Notes: generated by a model from the sequence alone, not told the origin. A stretch of DNA of 64,000 nt from an uncultured Rhodopila sp. (GCA_903932145.1 CAIZFE010000028.1:62001-126000), one strand, 5' to 3'. Positions 37,640 to 47,262 are shown, counted from the first letter of the stretch. A program made the numbers and translations.

Positions 37640-39091
37640 ATGCTGCGCCAAATCGTCGGCTACGTGCCATCGACGGTGATACCGGCCGCGGTATCGTTCG
37701 TTATGATCTATGTCTATACGCGGCTGCTGACGCCGGCCGAGTATGGCAGCTTCAGCCTGGTCTTTTCCTTTATTCTGGTCGCGCAGACCTCGCTTTTCTT
37801 CGCCATCCCGATGGCGCTGACGCGGTTTTATCCGCAAGCATTGGCGCAGGATCGACGAGAGACGTTCCTCAGCGCCTGCTATACGCTGTTCTATGGCCTC
37901 AGTTCGCTGATGGTACTGTCGATTGGCAGCGTCAGCCTGTTCGTGCCGGTCGCGCATCCCGGTTTGTGGGTTCTGACGACGTTGGTGCTGATCGCCCGAG
38001 CGGCGGTGGTGGTCAACCAGTCGGTCAATCGCATCAGTTTCAAGATGGGCCGCTTCAACACCATCGAATGCGCGCATGCGGTGCTGGGCCTTGGCCTGGG
38101 CACCGCCTTCATCTTTTGGTTGGGCGCTTCGGCCGAGGCGATCGTTCTCGGTCTTTTAGTCGCGTCGTTACTGTGCGTGTCGGCGGATGTCGGGCTCTTA
38201 CTGACACCGTTTCGTGTTGGGTGGGCAAAAATCGAACGCGCCACGGTGATTGAATTAATTCGCTTTTCCCTGCCGCTGATCCTGGTTGATATCACTATTT
38301 GCCTGTTGACACTGTCCGACCGGTTTCTGTTGGAAACCCTGGCCGGAGCGGAAGCCCTTGGCCTCTACACGGTGGCCTATAATTTGGTGGAACGTCCAAC
38401 CGCGCTGGTCTGTTCGGCCATCACCACCGCGACGTTCCCCGCCACGGTTCAGGTTCTGCACGACAGGGGGCGTCTTGCCGGCAGTTTTCAGGCCGGGACG
38501 AACGCCAGCATGCTGCTGACCTTGGTCATACCGGCCTGTGTAGGGTTGGCGCTGACTGCCCCGTATATGGCGGCCGTCATGATCGGCGCCGATTTCCGTC
38601 CGGGCGTGGCGGCCCTGATACCCATTCTCTGCGTGGTTGCGTTGTTCCGCGTCGTCTCATTCCACATCATCGACCATGCGTTTCTGCTCGGCGGCCGCAC
38701 CAGTCTGGCGATATGGGCCTATGGGCCGGCGGCATTGGCAAATATCGCGCTGAATATCGTGTTGATACCGCGATACGGTATGTTCGGCGCGGCCTGGGCC
38801 GGTCTGTTGTGCCAGGGCACCGCCGTGATGGTCGGCTGGGGCCTCAGTTTGCGCACCTTCCCGATCCGGTTGCCGTTGATCGATGTCATCAAGATCGTCG
38901 CGGCCGGGTGTCCAATGGCGTTGCTGCTAAGCGTTGTCACGTTCGCATCAACCTTGCCTGGCCTGTTCCAGGCGATTGTCTCCGGTGCGCTGGTGTTTGC
39001 CGCCGCATCCGCCGCCCTTGATGTCGGGGGACTCAGGACGGCCGCATGGAGGCGATTACCCGGAGCCGGTCATCGCATCCCGACGCGGTGA
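37640..39091 (+). CDS. Oligosaccharide flippase (Wzx/MATE-type polysaccharide biosynthesis protein)
   Basis: A 483-residue inner-membrane protein with 12-14 spans, MOP superfamily. The start MLRQIVGYVPSTVIPAAVSF and the block YTRLLTPAEYGSFSLVFSFI are characteristic of the family, which flips undecaprenyl-linked or similar glycans to the periplasm. A middle segment LTLSDRFLLETLAGAEALGL also fits. No complete polysaccharide cluster surrounds it, though a GT4 glycosyltransferase lies 770 bases downstream on the other strand. It is one of few envelope-glycan genes in this half of the window. Confidence 0.88.
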   Translation: MLRQIVGYVPSTVIPAAVSFVMIYVYTRLLTPAEYGSFSLVFSFILVAQTSLFFAIPMALTRFYPQALAQDRRETFLSACYTLFYGLSSLMVLSIGSVSLFVPVAHPGLWVLTTLVLIARAAVVVNQSVNRISFKMGRFNTIECAHAVLGLGLGTAFIFWLGASAEAIVLGLLVASLLCVSADVGLLLTPFRVGWAKIERATVIELIRFSLPLILVDITICLLTLSDRFLLETLAGAEALGLYTVAYNLVERPTALVCSAITTATFPATVQVLHDRGRLAGSFQAGTNASMLLTLVIPACVGLALTAPYMAAVMIGADFRPGVAALIPILCVVALFRVVSFHIIDHAFLLGGRTSLAIWAYGPAALANIALNIVLIPRYGMFGAAWAGLLCQGTAVMVGWGLSLRTFPIRLPLIDVIKIVAAGCPMALLLSVVTFASTLPGLFQAIVSGALVFAAASAALDVGGLRTAAWRRLPGAGHRIPTR

Positions 39092-39101
39092 CGCAAGCCG
39101 G

Positions 39102-39290
39102 TCAGGCCACCATGCGGACAGGCGCGCGGGCTTCGAACGCGTCCGCGAAACGGCTACAAACCTCGCGGGCGTCCGTGTCATCGACATCGTCCACGGGCAG
39201 GTACAACCGGTCGGTCAGCCGTTCGTACAGACCTTCCCCATTGCGGCAAAAGAACCGTGTGCCGGGAACCGGTTGCCACAGATCGTTCAT
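39102..39290 (-). CDS. Small uncharacterised protein, 62 residues
   Basis: A short gene supported by an almost perfect Shine-Dalgarno AGGAGG 7 bases before ATG 39290. The product (MNDLWQPVPGTRFFCRNGEG at its start, then a mixed helical acidic half with VDDVDDTDAREVCSRFADAF) has no recognisable family, no signal peptide and no span. It contains two cysteines (positions about 15 and 44). It is convergent with the flippase gene, with 10 bases between their stops. The longer frame to 39338 lacks a better start. Confidence 0.65.
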   Translation of the reverse strand: MNDLWQPVPGTRFFCRNGEGLYERLTDRLYLPVDDVDDTDAREVCSRFADAFEARAPVRMVA

Positions 39291-39864
39291 GTTCGTTCCT
39301 CCTGGTCGTCGCCACTCTTGCGCGGATGGTTTTGCCACGCAGGGAAGAGCGTTTCGAACAAACGTGGCGTTTTGTCAAGATCACGCAGGCGTGGGATGAA
39401 ACAAAATTAACCCGCGGCAGTTATCGCCCTATAATTCCATGTCAAACTTTTGTGATTTCATGGGATTTTGTGCGCTGCAATATGCCGCAGTCTGTATTAC
39501 CTGTGATTATCGCCAGTGAACCAAAGGGATGGCCCAATCGGCGGGGCGATCGACAGTGGTCGATTGGGCGATCAAGGTCTGGAACGCCATTGCCGCCAAA
39601 GCGCGGGCGAAGGCCGGTTATGGCGGCGTCATTCACTGCAACGCTCTGCCAAAACGCGACATGCGGCAGCGCACCGCAGCGATCGGGCATGATGGTCTCT
39701 GCCATCGCTGGGCCGAACCGGTCGAACATCGAAGGTCTAGAGGCCGCCATACCCCGGTCTGATCGAACTAACCAGACCGAGGGCGGAAGACTGTTATCCG
39801 GCCGCCAGATCAAACCGGGTGACCCCGTCACCCATCGATCGATCCGGCGCCCGCTCGGCTGTCG
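39291..39864. other. Intergenic region upstream of the small gene and after the GT4 gene
   Basis: About 570 bases with no supported gene. A patch around 39395-39480 is more AT-rich (AAATTAACC, TATAATTCCATG) and contains TATAAT at 39430-39435, a possible minus-ten element. The rest is ordinary GC-rich sequence with accidental frames. Confidence 0.4.
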
Positions 39865-40920
39865 TTAAGCCGTCAGCGCATGCAGTTGGCGGGCCGGTTG
39901 TGCCAGTTCCTCATACACATCGACATAGTCCTCGGCCATGCGGCGCGACGTAAAGCGACGGTCGAACGTAGCCCGAACCCGAGCGCGGTCGAGCGTATGG
40001 ACCCGGCCGACGGCGGCCACGGCTTCGTCGATGTCATTAACGATAAAGCCCGTCACGCCGGGATCGATCACTTCCGGCACCGAACCGCAATTGAACGCGA
40101 TCACCGGTGTGCCGCAGGCCATCGACTCAATCATGACGAGGCCGAACGGCTCGGGCCAGTTGATCGGGAAGATCAGGGCATGCGCACCGGACAGGAACGC
40201 GGGCTTCTGAGCGTCGTTGATCTCACCGATGAATTCCACGTCGGGGTTGCCGACGATCAGCGGCTTGATCAGCGTGTCGTAATATTCCTTGTCGGCGTTA
40301 TCGACCTTGGCTGCGATCTTCAGCTTCAGCCCGGCCTTCATCGCGATCTTGATCGCCCGATCGACACCCTTTTCCGGCGAAATGCGGCCGAGGAACGCGC
40401 CGTATTCCTGCTTGACCGGCTGCGGCGTCAGCAGATTGGCGGGCATTCCGTGCAACACGGTGCGCACCCAGTTCAAGTTCGGCACCGGCAGACGCTGATT
40501 GTCCGAGATCGACACGAACGGTGAGGACGCGAACGTGCTATAGGTTTGCACGAACTCCGGCACGTCCAGGCGACCGTGAATGGTCGTCAGATATGGCGTC
40601 TTCTGGCGGCTGAACAGCGCCAACGGGAAATAATCGATGTGGAAATGCAGGACGTCGAACTCGTCCTTGCGGTTGTACACCTTCTCGATCATCTGGTAGT
40701 AGCTGGCGACCCAGTCCTTGACCGTCGGATCAAGCCGCAGCGCCTGGTCGCGCATCGGCGCCAGTTTGGCGGAGGTCACCGAGTCACCGCTGGCGAACAG
40801 CGTGACGTCATGGCCCATCGCGACCAATTCCTCGGTCAACGAATACACCACCCGCTCGGTGCCGCCATAGAGCTTGGGCGGAACCGCCTCGAACAGAGGC
40901 GATATTTGAGCAATACGCAT
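39865..40920 (-). CDS. Glycosyltransferase family 4 protein
   Basis: A 351-residue GT-B-fold retaining glycosyltransferase. The N terminus MRIAQISPLFEAVPPKLYGG holds the acceptor-side glycine loop (YGGTERVV). The donor-binding EX7E-type motif lies in EPFGLVMIESMACGTPVIAF, and LGRISPEKGVDRAIKIAMKA is the usual start of the C-terminal domain. It transfers a sugar from a nucleotide sugar to an unknown acceptor, often glycan or trehalose-like. The stop lies beyond the 574-base gap after the flippase and the start 310 bases from a divergent ABC exporter; a link to surface glycan or osmolyte synthesis is only suggestive. Confidence 0.9.
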   Translation of the reverse strand: MRIAQISPLFEAVPPKLYGGTERVVYSLTEELVAMGHDVTLFASGDSVTSAKLAPMRDQALRLDPTVKDWVASYYQMIEKVYNRKDEFDVLHFHIDYFPLALFSRQKTPYLTTIHGRLDVPEFVQTYSTFASSPFVSISDNQRLPVPNLNWVRTVLHGMPANLLTPQPVKQEYGAFLGRISPEKGVDRAIKIAMKAGLKLKIAAKVDNADKEYYDTLIKPLIVGNPDVEFIGEINDAQKPAFLSGAHALIFPINWPEPFGLVMIESMACGTPVIAFNCGSVPEVIDPGVTGFIVNDIDEAVAAVGRVHTLDRARVRATFDRRFTSRRMAEDYVDVYEELAQPARQLHALTA

Positions 40921-41230
40921 GAGTAATTGGCCCCGGACTGGACTGTTGTTTTAGTACCTCAAGGCCTTTTTCGTCTAGTGGCCGTCACCGCACTACCAGT
41001 GCTTGACTTCACCCGTTGAAACCGCCTATCGATTGTTGGTTATAGTTTTCGAATGTGGCGAAAAATCGGCGTGTTTGCCGCGACGTTTGGGCAATCGGCG
41101 CGAACCGGCATCACACAGAAACCGAACCCGGCAAAACCCGCCCAAGATTTGCCACACCTACAGTGTACCAAGCTCGCCAAGCGGTTCGGGTCCGCGTCCC
41201 TTATCCCGTCAACAGGAGCCCACCGTCGCC
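40921..41230. promoter_or_regulatory. Divergent intergenic region between GT4 and ABC exporter
   Basis: About 310 bases. The exporter's reading frame is open from 41003, but the residues there do not resemble an exporter start, so it is treated as untranslated. CAACAGGAGCC (about 41210-41220) precedes the chosen exporter ATG. No clear operator was seen. Confidence 0.4.
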
Positions 41231-43033
41231 ATGCGGCACATACAGGAGGCCTCGCCTTCGGATACAATTGCAGCCCTGCGCGGGCGGCCGTTGCGGTTCC
41301 TGTTCTCTTATATAGGGCGCCATCCCGCCGGGCACCTGACCATCCTGTTGTCCGTGATCGTGGCGGTGACGTGCAGCGTCTCTACCCAATACGGCATGAA
41401 GCACCTGATCGACATCGTTTCCACCGGCCAGGTGGCCGCGGGCGACAAGGTGTGGTGGGCATTCGCGCTGATGTGCGGCCTGGTGGCGGCGGACAATCTG
41501 TCCTGGCGCGTTGGCGGCTATGCGGCGCATCGCACCTTCGTCGCGGTCACCGGTGACATCCGTAGCGACCTGTTCCGTCATTTGGCCGGTCACTCGCCGA
41601 CCTATTTTGCCGAACGGCTGCCGGGCGCACTGGCCAGCCGCGTATCCTCCACCGCCAACGCCGTTTTCACGCTGGAAAATACCGGGGCATGGAACGTGCT
41701 GCCGTCAACGCTGGCGGTGGTGCTGTCGGTTTGCTTTATCGGGGCGGTCAATCTGGCTCTTGCCGGCACTTTAATGGGCGTGTCGCTGGTCCTCGGCGCC
41801 GTCGTCTTCCAACTCGCCCGCAATGGATCGGCGCGTCACCACGACTACGCCGAGAAAGCCGCCGCGGTCGATGGCGAGCTGGTCGATGTCATCGGCAATT
41901 TTAACGTTGTCCGCGCGTTCGGGGCGACGTTCCGGGAGCAGCAGCGGATTGGTGCCAGCATGGACAGCGAGATGGCCTCGCGCCGCCGCAGTCTGTATTA
42001 CCTGGAGCATATCCGTCTGATCCACGCCATCCTGACCGCCATCATGACGGCGGGTGTGGTCGCCTGGGGCATTGTCCTGTGGCAGCACGGCCAGGCCAAG
42101 GTCGGCGATCTGGTGCTGATCACGTCGTTGGCGTTCGGCATTCTGCACGGCACCCGCGACCTCGCCGTTTCGCTGGTCGATCTGACGCAGCATATTGCAC
42201 GCCTGCAGGAAGCCATCTCGACGTTGCTGACGCCGCACGACCTGCAGGATCTGCCGGATGCGGTGGAACTGCCGGAAGGCCCGGGCGAAGTGACGTTCGA
42301 GCAGGTTCATTTCGCCTATCCCGGTCGGCCCGCCGTGCTGGACGATTTCGATCTGGCGGTCGAGCCGGGGCAACGGGTCGGTCTGGTCGGCTTCTCGGGC
42401 GCCGGAAAATCGACGGTGCTGGCCTTGCTGCAACGGTTCTACGATGTCAGCGGCGGCCGCATTTCGGTCGATGGCTATGACATCCGCGACGTGACCCAGG
42501 ACAGTCTGCACCACGTCATGGCGGTGGTGCCGCAAGATACCTCGCTGTTCCACCGCTCGGTTTTGGAAAACATCCGCTACGCCCGGCCGGACGCCTCCGA
42601 GGGCGACGTTTTGGCCGCCGCCGACATGGCGCACTGCCGGCAGTTTATTGAGGCGATGCCGGAGGGCTTCGACACCATGGTCGGCGACCGCGGCGTCAAA
42701 CTGTCCGGCGGCCAACGCCAGCGGCTGGCGATCGCCCGAGCGCTGCTGAAGAATGCGCCGATCCTGCTGCTGGATGAGGCGACCAGCGCGCTGGATACCG
42801 AGTCCGAGCAGGCGATCCAATCGGCTTTGGACCGGCTGATGAAAGGGCGGACGGTGATCGCCATCGCTCATCGGCTATCGACGTTGCAAAGCTTTGACCG
42901 GATCATCGTCATGGATCGCGGCAAAATCGTCGATGACGGCTCCCCGGCGGAACTGGCTGCTCGGCCCGGGCCGTACCGAGAGTTACTGCGGAAGCAGCGG
43001 ATGGAACCGGCGTTGCAGGCCGTGGCTGCGTAA
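41231..43033 (+). CDS. ABC exporter, fused transmembrane and ATPase domains (MsbA-like)
   Basis: A 600-residue half-transporter that works as a dimer. Six spans occupy about 30-350 (LLSVIVAVTCSVSTQYGMKH; VVAWGIVLWQHGQAKVGDLV). The nucleotide domain (about 355-600) has Walker A LVGFSGAGKSTVLAL, signature KLSGGQRQRLAIARAL, Walker B ILLLDEATSALD and the H-loop IAHRLSTL. Start at ATG 41231, after AGGAG 12 bases upstream; the longer frame to 41003 was rejected. It may export a lipid, peptide or drug; no accessory gene helps to decide. It ends near a strong hairpin shared with the convergent methyltransferase gene. Confidence 0.9.
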   Translation: MRHIQEASPSDTIAALRGRPLRFLFSYIGRHPAGHLTILLSVIVAVTCSVSTQYGMKHLIDIVSTGQVAAGDKVWWAFALMCGLVAADNLSWRVGGYAAHRTFVAVTGDIRSDLFRHLAGHSPTYFAERLPGALASRVSSTANAVFTLENTGAWNVLPSTLAVVLSVCFIGAVNLALAGTLMGVSLVLGAVVFQLARNGSARHHDYAEKAAAVDGELVDVIGNFNVVRAFGATFREQQRIGASMDSEMASRRRSLYYLEHIRLIHAILTAIMTAGVVAWGIVLWQHGQAKVGDLVLITSLAFGILHGTRDLAVSLVDLTQHIARLQEAISTLLTPHDLQDLPDAVELPEGPGEVTFEQVHFAYPGRPAVLDDFDLAVEPGQRVGLVGFSGAGKSTVLALLQRFYDVSGGRISVDGYDIRDVTQDSLHHVMAVVPQDTSLFHRSVLENIRYARPDASEGDVLAAADMAHCRQFIEAMPEGFDTMVGDRGVKLSGGQRQRLAIARALLKNAPILLLDEATSALDTESEQAIQSALDRLMKGRTVIAIAHRLSTLQSFDRIIVMDRGKIVDDGSPAELAARPGPYRELLRKQRMEPALQAVAA

Positions 43034-43040
43034 AAGAAAG

Positions 43041-43066
43041 CGGCGGCCTGTAGCGGCAGGCCGCCG
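43041..43066. terminator. Perfect hairpin between convergent exporter and methyltransferase genes
   Basis: Arms CGGCGGCCTG (43041-43050) and CAGGCCGCCG (43057-43066) pair perfectly over 10 bases with a 6-base loop, directly between the two stops (43033 and 43070). Bidirectional terminator inferred from position. Confidence 0.7.
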
Positions 43067-43069
43067 GTA

Positions 43070-43741
43070 TCAGGCGAACAGCATCGCCGGCGGTTGTCCG
43101 GCGGGATGTTCGTGATCGAACACCACCCAGGCATGATGATGCTGCGCGGTGTTGGTTTTCTCACCCATATCGAACCACTGGATGCGTTTGGTCAGAACGA
43201 TTACGGCCGAGAACGGGCCGGCCGACATCATGTCGGCGGCACGCTTGCCGGCAATCCATTGCAGCCGCACCAACAGGGCCAACTGACCCTGCACGCTGTC
43301 CGTCAGCGTCATCGCATGCTGCAAGAAACCCAGCATCGCGACGGATGACTTCGATTGCCCGATCTGCGAGCCAGTGTCGCCATATGGCGGATTGGTCACG
43401 ATACTGCGACAATTCCCCGGCACCTCCCGGCAGGCCAGAAAATCGACACCCGGCGTTCCGAAGCCACGATCGACAATGTCGGTCGACACGACCTCATGCC
43501 CATGCGCACTCAGCACCTTGGACATCGCGCCGTCGCCGCAACACGGCTCCCAGACCGGCCCGCGGAATTTGACGTGCCTCAGCAGCGCCTCGGTCACACG
43601 AGACGGCGTCGCGTAGAAGTCGCGCCCCTTGCGTTCAAAGCCGGAATTGTGGATCGCCCGGCCACTCACCGGTTCCGGAGCGTCCGCGACGGGCAGATCA
43701 CCGATCCTGGCGATCGGCAGTTCGGATTGAAGCAGCGTCAC
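43070..43741 (-). CDS. Orphan N6-adenine-type DNA methyltransferase (NPPY motif)
   Basis: About 223 residues from a GTG at 43741 (VTLLQSELPIARIG); the frame continues to 43900 but the added residues look untranslated and no ribosome-binding site decides the start. The SAM-binding motif is VWEPCCGDGAMSKVLSAHG and the catalytic motif IVTNPPYGDTG, typical of adenine N6 methyltransferases. ATPSRVTEALL precedes motif I as in phage-type methylases. No restriction endonuclease or specificity gene is near, so it is an orphan methyltransferase, perhaps of phage origin. The target could also be RNA or protein (NPPY is shared), so the substrate is tentative. Confidence 0.75.
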   Translation of the reverse strand: MTLLQSELPIARIGDLPVADAPEPVSGRAIHNSGFERKGRDFYATPSRVTEALLRHVKFRGPVWEPCCGDGAMSKVLSAHGHEVVSTDIVDRGFGTPGVDFLACREVPGNCRSIVTNPPYGDTGSQIGQSKSSVAMLGFLQHAMTLTDSVQGQLALLVRLQWIAGKRAADMMSAGPFSAVIVLTKRIQWFDMGEKTNTAQHHHAWVVFDHEHPAGQPPAMLFA

Positions 43742-43989
43742 GCGGCGCTCGCTCGATTGGTGACAGGCATGATGCCGCTCCCGGCGATTATGATCAGATT
43801 GAGGGATGCCAAACGAATCGGCAGAGCCAAACAGGGGAGCATCGTAACCGTCGCGAGGGCCGGCGAACAGGATCCCGGCGTCAATACGGTGACAATCCAA
43901 GCCGGCCCGGTGGCATACCCGGCCATTTTACCCTAACGTCAGGTCAGGATGCACAACCGCATTCATTGCCCGGGGAAAAATATCCGCTC

Positions 43990-45363
43990 ATGTCGCGTCT
44001 TGTTGTCGTGTCCAACCGTGTCGCCCCCATTCAGGAAGGCGAAGCGACCGCCGGCGGGCTGGCGGCCGGCGTGCTGGACGCTCTGAAGCAAAAAGGCGGC
44101 CTGTGGTTCGGCTGGAGCGGCGAAATCACCGCCACCAGCGAGGCAAAACCCAGCCTCGAGCGCAGTGTCGGCCAGATCACGCTGTTCACGGTGGACCTGT
44201 CGCGCAAGGATTACGACGAGTATTATCGCGGCTTCGCGAACGATACCCTGTGGCCGGTGCTACACTATCAGATCGGGCTCGGGCACTTCGAGTGGACGGA
44301 ATTCGAAGGCTACCGCCGGGTCAACGAATTGTTCGCCGAATCGCTCACCCCGCTGGTGCGCGCTGACGACCTGATCTGGGTACATGATTACCACCTGCTG
44401 TGCCTGGCGGACGGACTGCGTGCGCGGGGTCTGACCAACCGGATCGGGCTGTTCCTGCACACCCCCTTCCCTGCCCCCGGCGTGTTCATGACGATCCCGT
44501 CGCATGCGGACTTGATCAAGGCGATGTGCGCTTACGATCTGGTTGGGTTTCAGACGGAGATCGATCGAACGGCCTTTGTCGATTACCTGTTGCGCCACGC
44601 GGACGGCGTCGCCTCGGACACGGTTGGCGCCGTTTCGGCCTTCGGGCGGCTGGTGCGCACCGGTGTCTATCCGATTGGCGTGCATGTCGATGAAGTTCGC
44701 GCCCAGGCGGAAACCCCGGTCAATCGGCGGCAGGCCACGCGCATGCGCGCCAACCTGATGGAACGCCTGATCCTGTCGGTCGATCGGCTGGATTACTCGA
44801 AAGGCCTGCGTCAACGGTTCGCGGCGTTCGAGCGATTCCTGGCGGAATATCCGGCACAACACGGCCTGGTCACGTTCATGCAGATCGCGCCGCCGTCGCG
44901 ATCCGATATTGAAACCTATCAACGGATCAGGCGGGAACTGGAGGGGGAGGCCGGACGCATCAACGGACGTTTCGCTGAAGTCGATTGGGTGCCGCTGCGC
45001 TATCTGAACCGCAGTTTCCCGCGTAACGTTCTGATGCCGTTATACGCGGAGGCGCAGGCTTGCCTGGTCACGCCGTTACGCGATGGCATGAACCTCGTGG
45101 CCAAGGAATACGTCGCGGCGCAGGACCCGGACGAACCTGGCGTGCTGATTCTGTCGGAATTCGCCGGTGCCGCTCGGGAACTCGATGCCGCGCTGCTGGT
45201 CAATCCGTATGACGAGGCCGGGATGGCGCGCGCCATGGATCAGGCGCTTTCGATGCGGGTGGAAGAACGCCAGGAACGCCATCAGGCGATGATGAAGATC
45301 ATGCGGACCAACAGTCTGGAGCAGTGGCGGGATCGGTTTGAGGCGGATTTGCGGGCGGAGTAA
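43990..45363 (+). CDS. otsA: Alpha,alpha-trehalose-phosphate synthase (UDP-forming)
   Basis: A 457-residue GT20 glycosyltransferase that makes trehalose 6-phosphate from UDP-glucose and glucose 6-phosphate, an osmolyte pathway step. Typical blocks: [14 protein letters not shown] (N terminus), [41 protein letters not shown] and [19 protein letters not shown] 43990 fits; frame upstream to 43966 adds nothing. No otsB phosphatase gene is adjacent on either side, so the phosphatase must be encoded elsewhere. A convergent hairpin follows the stop at 45400-45433. Confidence 0.95.
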   Translation: MSRLVVVSNRVAPIQEGEATAGGLAAGVLDALKQKGGLWFGWSGEITATSEAKPSLERSVGQITLFTVDLSRKDYDEYYRGFANDTLWPVLHYQIGLGHFEWTEFEGYRRVNELFAESLTPLVRADDLIWVHDYHLLCLADGLRARGLTNRIGLFLHTPFPAPGVFMTIPSHADLIKAMCAYDLVGFQTEIDRTAFVDYLLRHADGVASDTVGAVSAFGRLVRTGVYPIGVHVDEVRAQAETPVNRRQATRMRANLMERLILSVDRLDYSKGLRQRFAAFERFLAEYPAQHGLVTFMQIAPPSRSDIETYQRIRRELEGEAGRINGRFAEVDWVPLRYLNRSFPRNVLMPLYAEAQACLVTPLRDGMNLVAKEYVAAQDPDEPGVLILSEFAGAARELDAALLVNPYDEAGMARAMDQALSMRVEERQERHQAMMKIMRTNSLEQWRDRFEADLRAE

Positions 45364-45399
45364 CGATCCGACGTTCAGTTCACCGGCAGGCCGGCCACA

Positions 45400-45433
45400 A
45401 TGTGGGCAGATGTCCTTAGGCATCCGCCCACAT
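45400..45433. terminator. Hairpin between otsA and the convergent small barrel gene
   Basis: Arms ATGTGGGCAGATG (45400-45412) and CATCCGCCCACAT (45421-45433) pair at 12 of 13 positions with an 8-base loop, 36 bases from either stop. Probable bidirectional terminator. Confidence 0.65.
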
Positions 45434-45468
45434 GGCGTTACCGGCGGCCGATCCGCCGCCAATACAGG

Positions 45469-45765
45469 TCAGAGATCCTGCATGATCATGATCGACCGGT
45501 CGATCATTTCACCGGCCTTGTTCGCCTCGGCGAGCAAATTGTGATAGGCTTTGTCTTCGTAAAGGCCCTGGACCCCTTGGCCATAGGCTTGCCAGTCCGG
45601 GTAGATTGTTACGACGGTAATCGTCCCGGTACGCGGACCTGAATGGCAAAAGCCAACGCGCACGGTGGACGCGCCGTGACGCTTGAGAATCGGAGCAGCC
45701 TGACCGGCAAGGCGAAGACCTTGCTCGCGCTCGACCTTGAACGTGGTTAACGTGGCAATCGGCAT
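45469..45765 (-). CDS. Small dimeric alpha-beta-barrel protein (NIPSNAP-like fold), uncharacterised
   Basis: A 98-residue protein starting MPIATLTTFKVEREQGLRLA, with a ferredoxin-like alternation of strands and helices (ITVVTIYPDWQAYGQGVQGL). It resembles the small monooxygenase/NIPSNAP barrel families without a decisive match. A strong AGGAGG lies about 7 bases before the ATG at 45765. No signal peptide. Alone on its strand and convergent with otsA. Function not predictable. Confidence 0.7.
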   Translation of the reverse strand: MPIATLTTFKVEREQGLRLAGQAAPILKRHGASTVRVGFCHSGPRTGTITVVTIYPDWQAYGQGVQGLYEDKAYHNLLAEANKAGEMIDRSIMIMQDL

Positions 45766-46220
45766 TTCAACCTCCTATTTCAGGATGTGTGCCGCCTGTC
45801 GCAGTGAGGTCCGGGAAAATATATGAACACTTGAACGCACCAATCCATCCCCGCAACCGATTTACGGTGTTCGATGGGGATGTCGGCGAGGTAATCGGCA
45901 GTGGTCAGTGATTAACGCGATGCTGCATCACCGCCCGAGCGTCCTTCCTTTCGCGAGGAGATCAGATATACGAGCAGACAGCGGGATCGACAGGAAATCC
46001 AGTGCCCCTGTCGAGGACAGCAGCAAATTACAAAGTTCATCCTTAAGTCAAGTCACATTTTGCAGCCTGATGCGGCAGTAAATAATCACCTCGCCCGGGG
46101 CGGGTCACTGACGAGCTGCTATTTCACTTCCGTCATGGTGCGGCCGGGCTTGTCCGGACCATGACGATGGCGCGCGCCAGTGTAGCAACGTGGGTTGGCT
46201 TTATCTGCCGACCAGCCACT
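45766..46220. other. Intergenic region with AT-rich patch and repeat copy C
   Basis: 455 bases. The part 46020-46090 is AT-rich (CAAATTACAAAGTTCATCCT, GTAAATAATCACC), unlike its surroundings. Repeat copy C lies at 46110-46170. No frame is convincing. The promoter of the gene at 45469 should be here. Confidence 0.4.
46110..46170 (+). repeat. Dispersed palindromic repeat, copy C
   Basis: CACTTCCGTCATGGTGCGG followed by GGCTTGTCCGGACCATGACG. The arms ATGGT / ACCAT around CCGG pair as in copy A, with the same flanking CTATTTCACTTCCG. It lies downstream of the binding-protein gene at 46221. Confidence 0.6.
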
Positions 46221-47213
46221 TCAGCTTCCGTCACGGTCATAGATCTCCGGCCAGAACAGATCTTTCCAGGAATCCGGGGCGATCTTTATCCGTCCGACCT
46301 TGTGCATGAAATCGGCCCAACGCAGCGTCGCCCTTGGTGTCAGGACGTATTTGAATTTTGGGTCCGCCAGCAGACCTTCCATCAGGTCAGTATCGATCCG
46401 CATCTTCGTATCCGCCGCGTAGTAGGCAACGGTTTCCTTCGGGTGCGCCGCGATGAATTCGGATGCCTCCTGCATTGCATCCAACATCGCGCGATACAGC
46501 TTTGGATTGGCGTCATGGAATTTCTTCGATGTCCAGGCGGTTCCGCCGGAGGACGGGCCGATCACATCGTCCGAACTCAACACCGTGTGGATCGCCGGGT
46601 CCTTGAGCTGCATGTTTTGGAAGGGCGGGACGGTGAAGGCGGCGTTGAAGTCCCCGCCCCCGGCCAGTAACCCTCCGGTCGCATCCGGTGGCGACAGCGA
46701 GAATGTCAGCTTATCCAAACGATCATACGCCGCATCGCCCCACTCCCGCGCCGCCGCCATCTCCAGCAGCACAGCCTGAGCCGACACCTTCACCGCCGGC
46801 ATCGCGATCCGATCAGCCTCCGTCAGGTCGCGGATCGTCCTGACGGCCGGATTCCGCGAATTCAGTAACAACGGCTGTTGCGACATGGCCGCGACGCCGC
46901 GTACCTCCTGCGCGGTGCCATGCGTCTTGGCCCAGATGGTCAGCAGCCCCGGCATGCCGCCCGAGGCGATATCGACCGCGCCGGACAGCAAGGCGTCATT
47001 CATCATGTCTGGGCCGTTGAAGGTGATCCAGGTGACCTTCACCGCCGGCAACCCCAGCGCGGCGATGTGCTTCGCCAGCAGATCCTGATGTTTCATGACG
47101 TTGAACTGCAGGTAACCCATACTGAATTGCTGGGCAAAACGAATTTCATCAACCTCGGCGCGCGCCGGATGAAAAGCCAAAATGGCAGCCAGGGCCATGA
47201 TCCAACGCACCAT
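46221..47213 (-). CDS. ABC transporter substrate-binding protein, NMT1/SsuA-like
   Basis: A 330-residue periplasmic protein. The signal peptide is short (MVRWIMALAAILAFHPARA, cut before EVDEIRFAQQ). The mature part has the SsuA/TauA-type fold: VDEIRFAQQFSMGYLQFNVM, then ALLSGAVDIASGGMPGLLTI. Such proteins bind sulfonates, taurine, nitrate or aromatic acids. It is divergently transcribed from three tandem TfdA/TauD-like dioxygenases, so it likely captures the substrate those enzymes oxidise; permease and ATPase partners are not in the window. A 20-base inverted repeat in the shared promoter (47243-47262) may bind a common regulator. Confidence 0.85.
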   Translation of the reverse strand: MVRWIMALAAILAFHPARAEVDEIRFAQQFSMGYLQFNVMKHQDLLAKHIAALGLPAVKVTWITFNGPDMMNDALLSGAVDIASGGMPGLLTIWAKTHGTAQEVRGVAAMSQQPLLLNSRNPAVRTIRDLTEADRIAMPAVKVSAQAVLLEMAAAREWGDAAYDRLDKLTFSLSPPDATGGLLAGGGDFNAAFTVPPFQNMQLKDPAIHTVLSSDDVIGPSSGGTAWTSKKFHDANPKLYRAMLDAMQEASEFIAAHPKETVAYYAADTKMRIDTDLMEGLLADPKFKYVLTPRATLRWADFMHKVGRIKIAPDSWKDLFWPEIYDRDGS

Positions 47214-47242
47214 AAAATCCTCCCAATCAATTGAACCGGATC

Positions 47243-47262
47243 ATCCCGGCTTGGTTCGGGAT
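47243..47262. promoter_or_regulatory. Inverted repeat in divergent promoter
   Basis: ATCCCG (47243-47248) and CGGGAT (47257-47262) form a perfect 6-base repeat with an 8-base spacer between the binding-protein start (47213) and the first dioxygenase start (47322). It is a candidate operator for joint control of both directions. The regulator gene is not nearby. Confidence 0.4.

Noticed and set aside
30352..43741. HNH gene and NPPY methyltransferase as one restriction-modification system
   Set aside because: They are about 10 kb apart with unrelated metabolic genes between them, and the HNH protein overlaps an ATPase gene.
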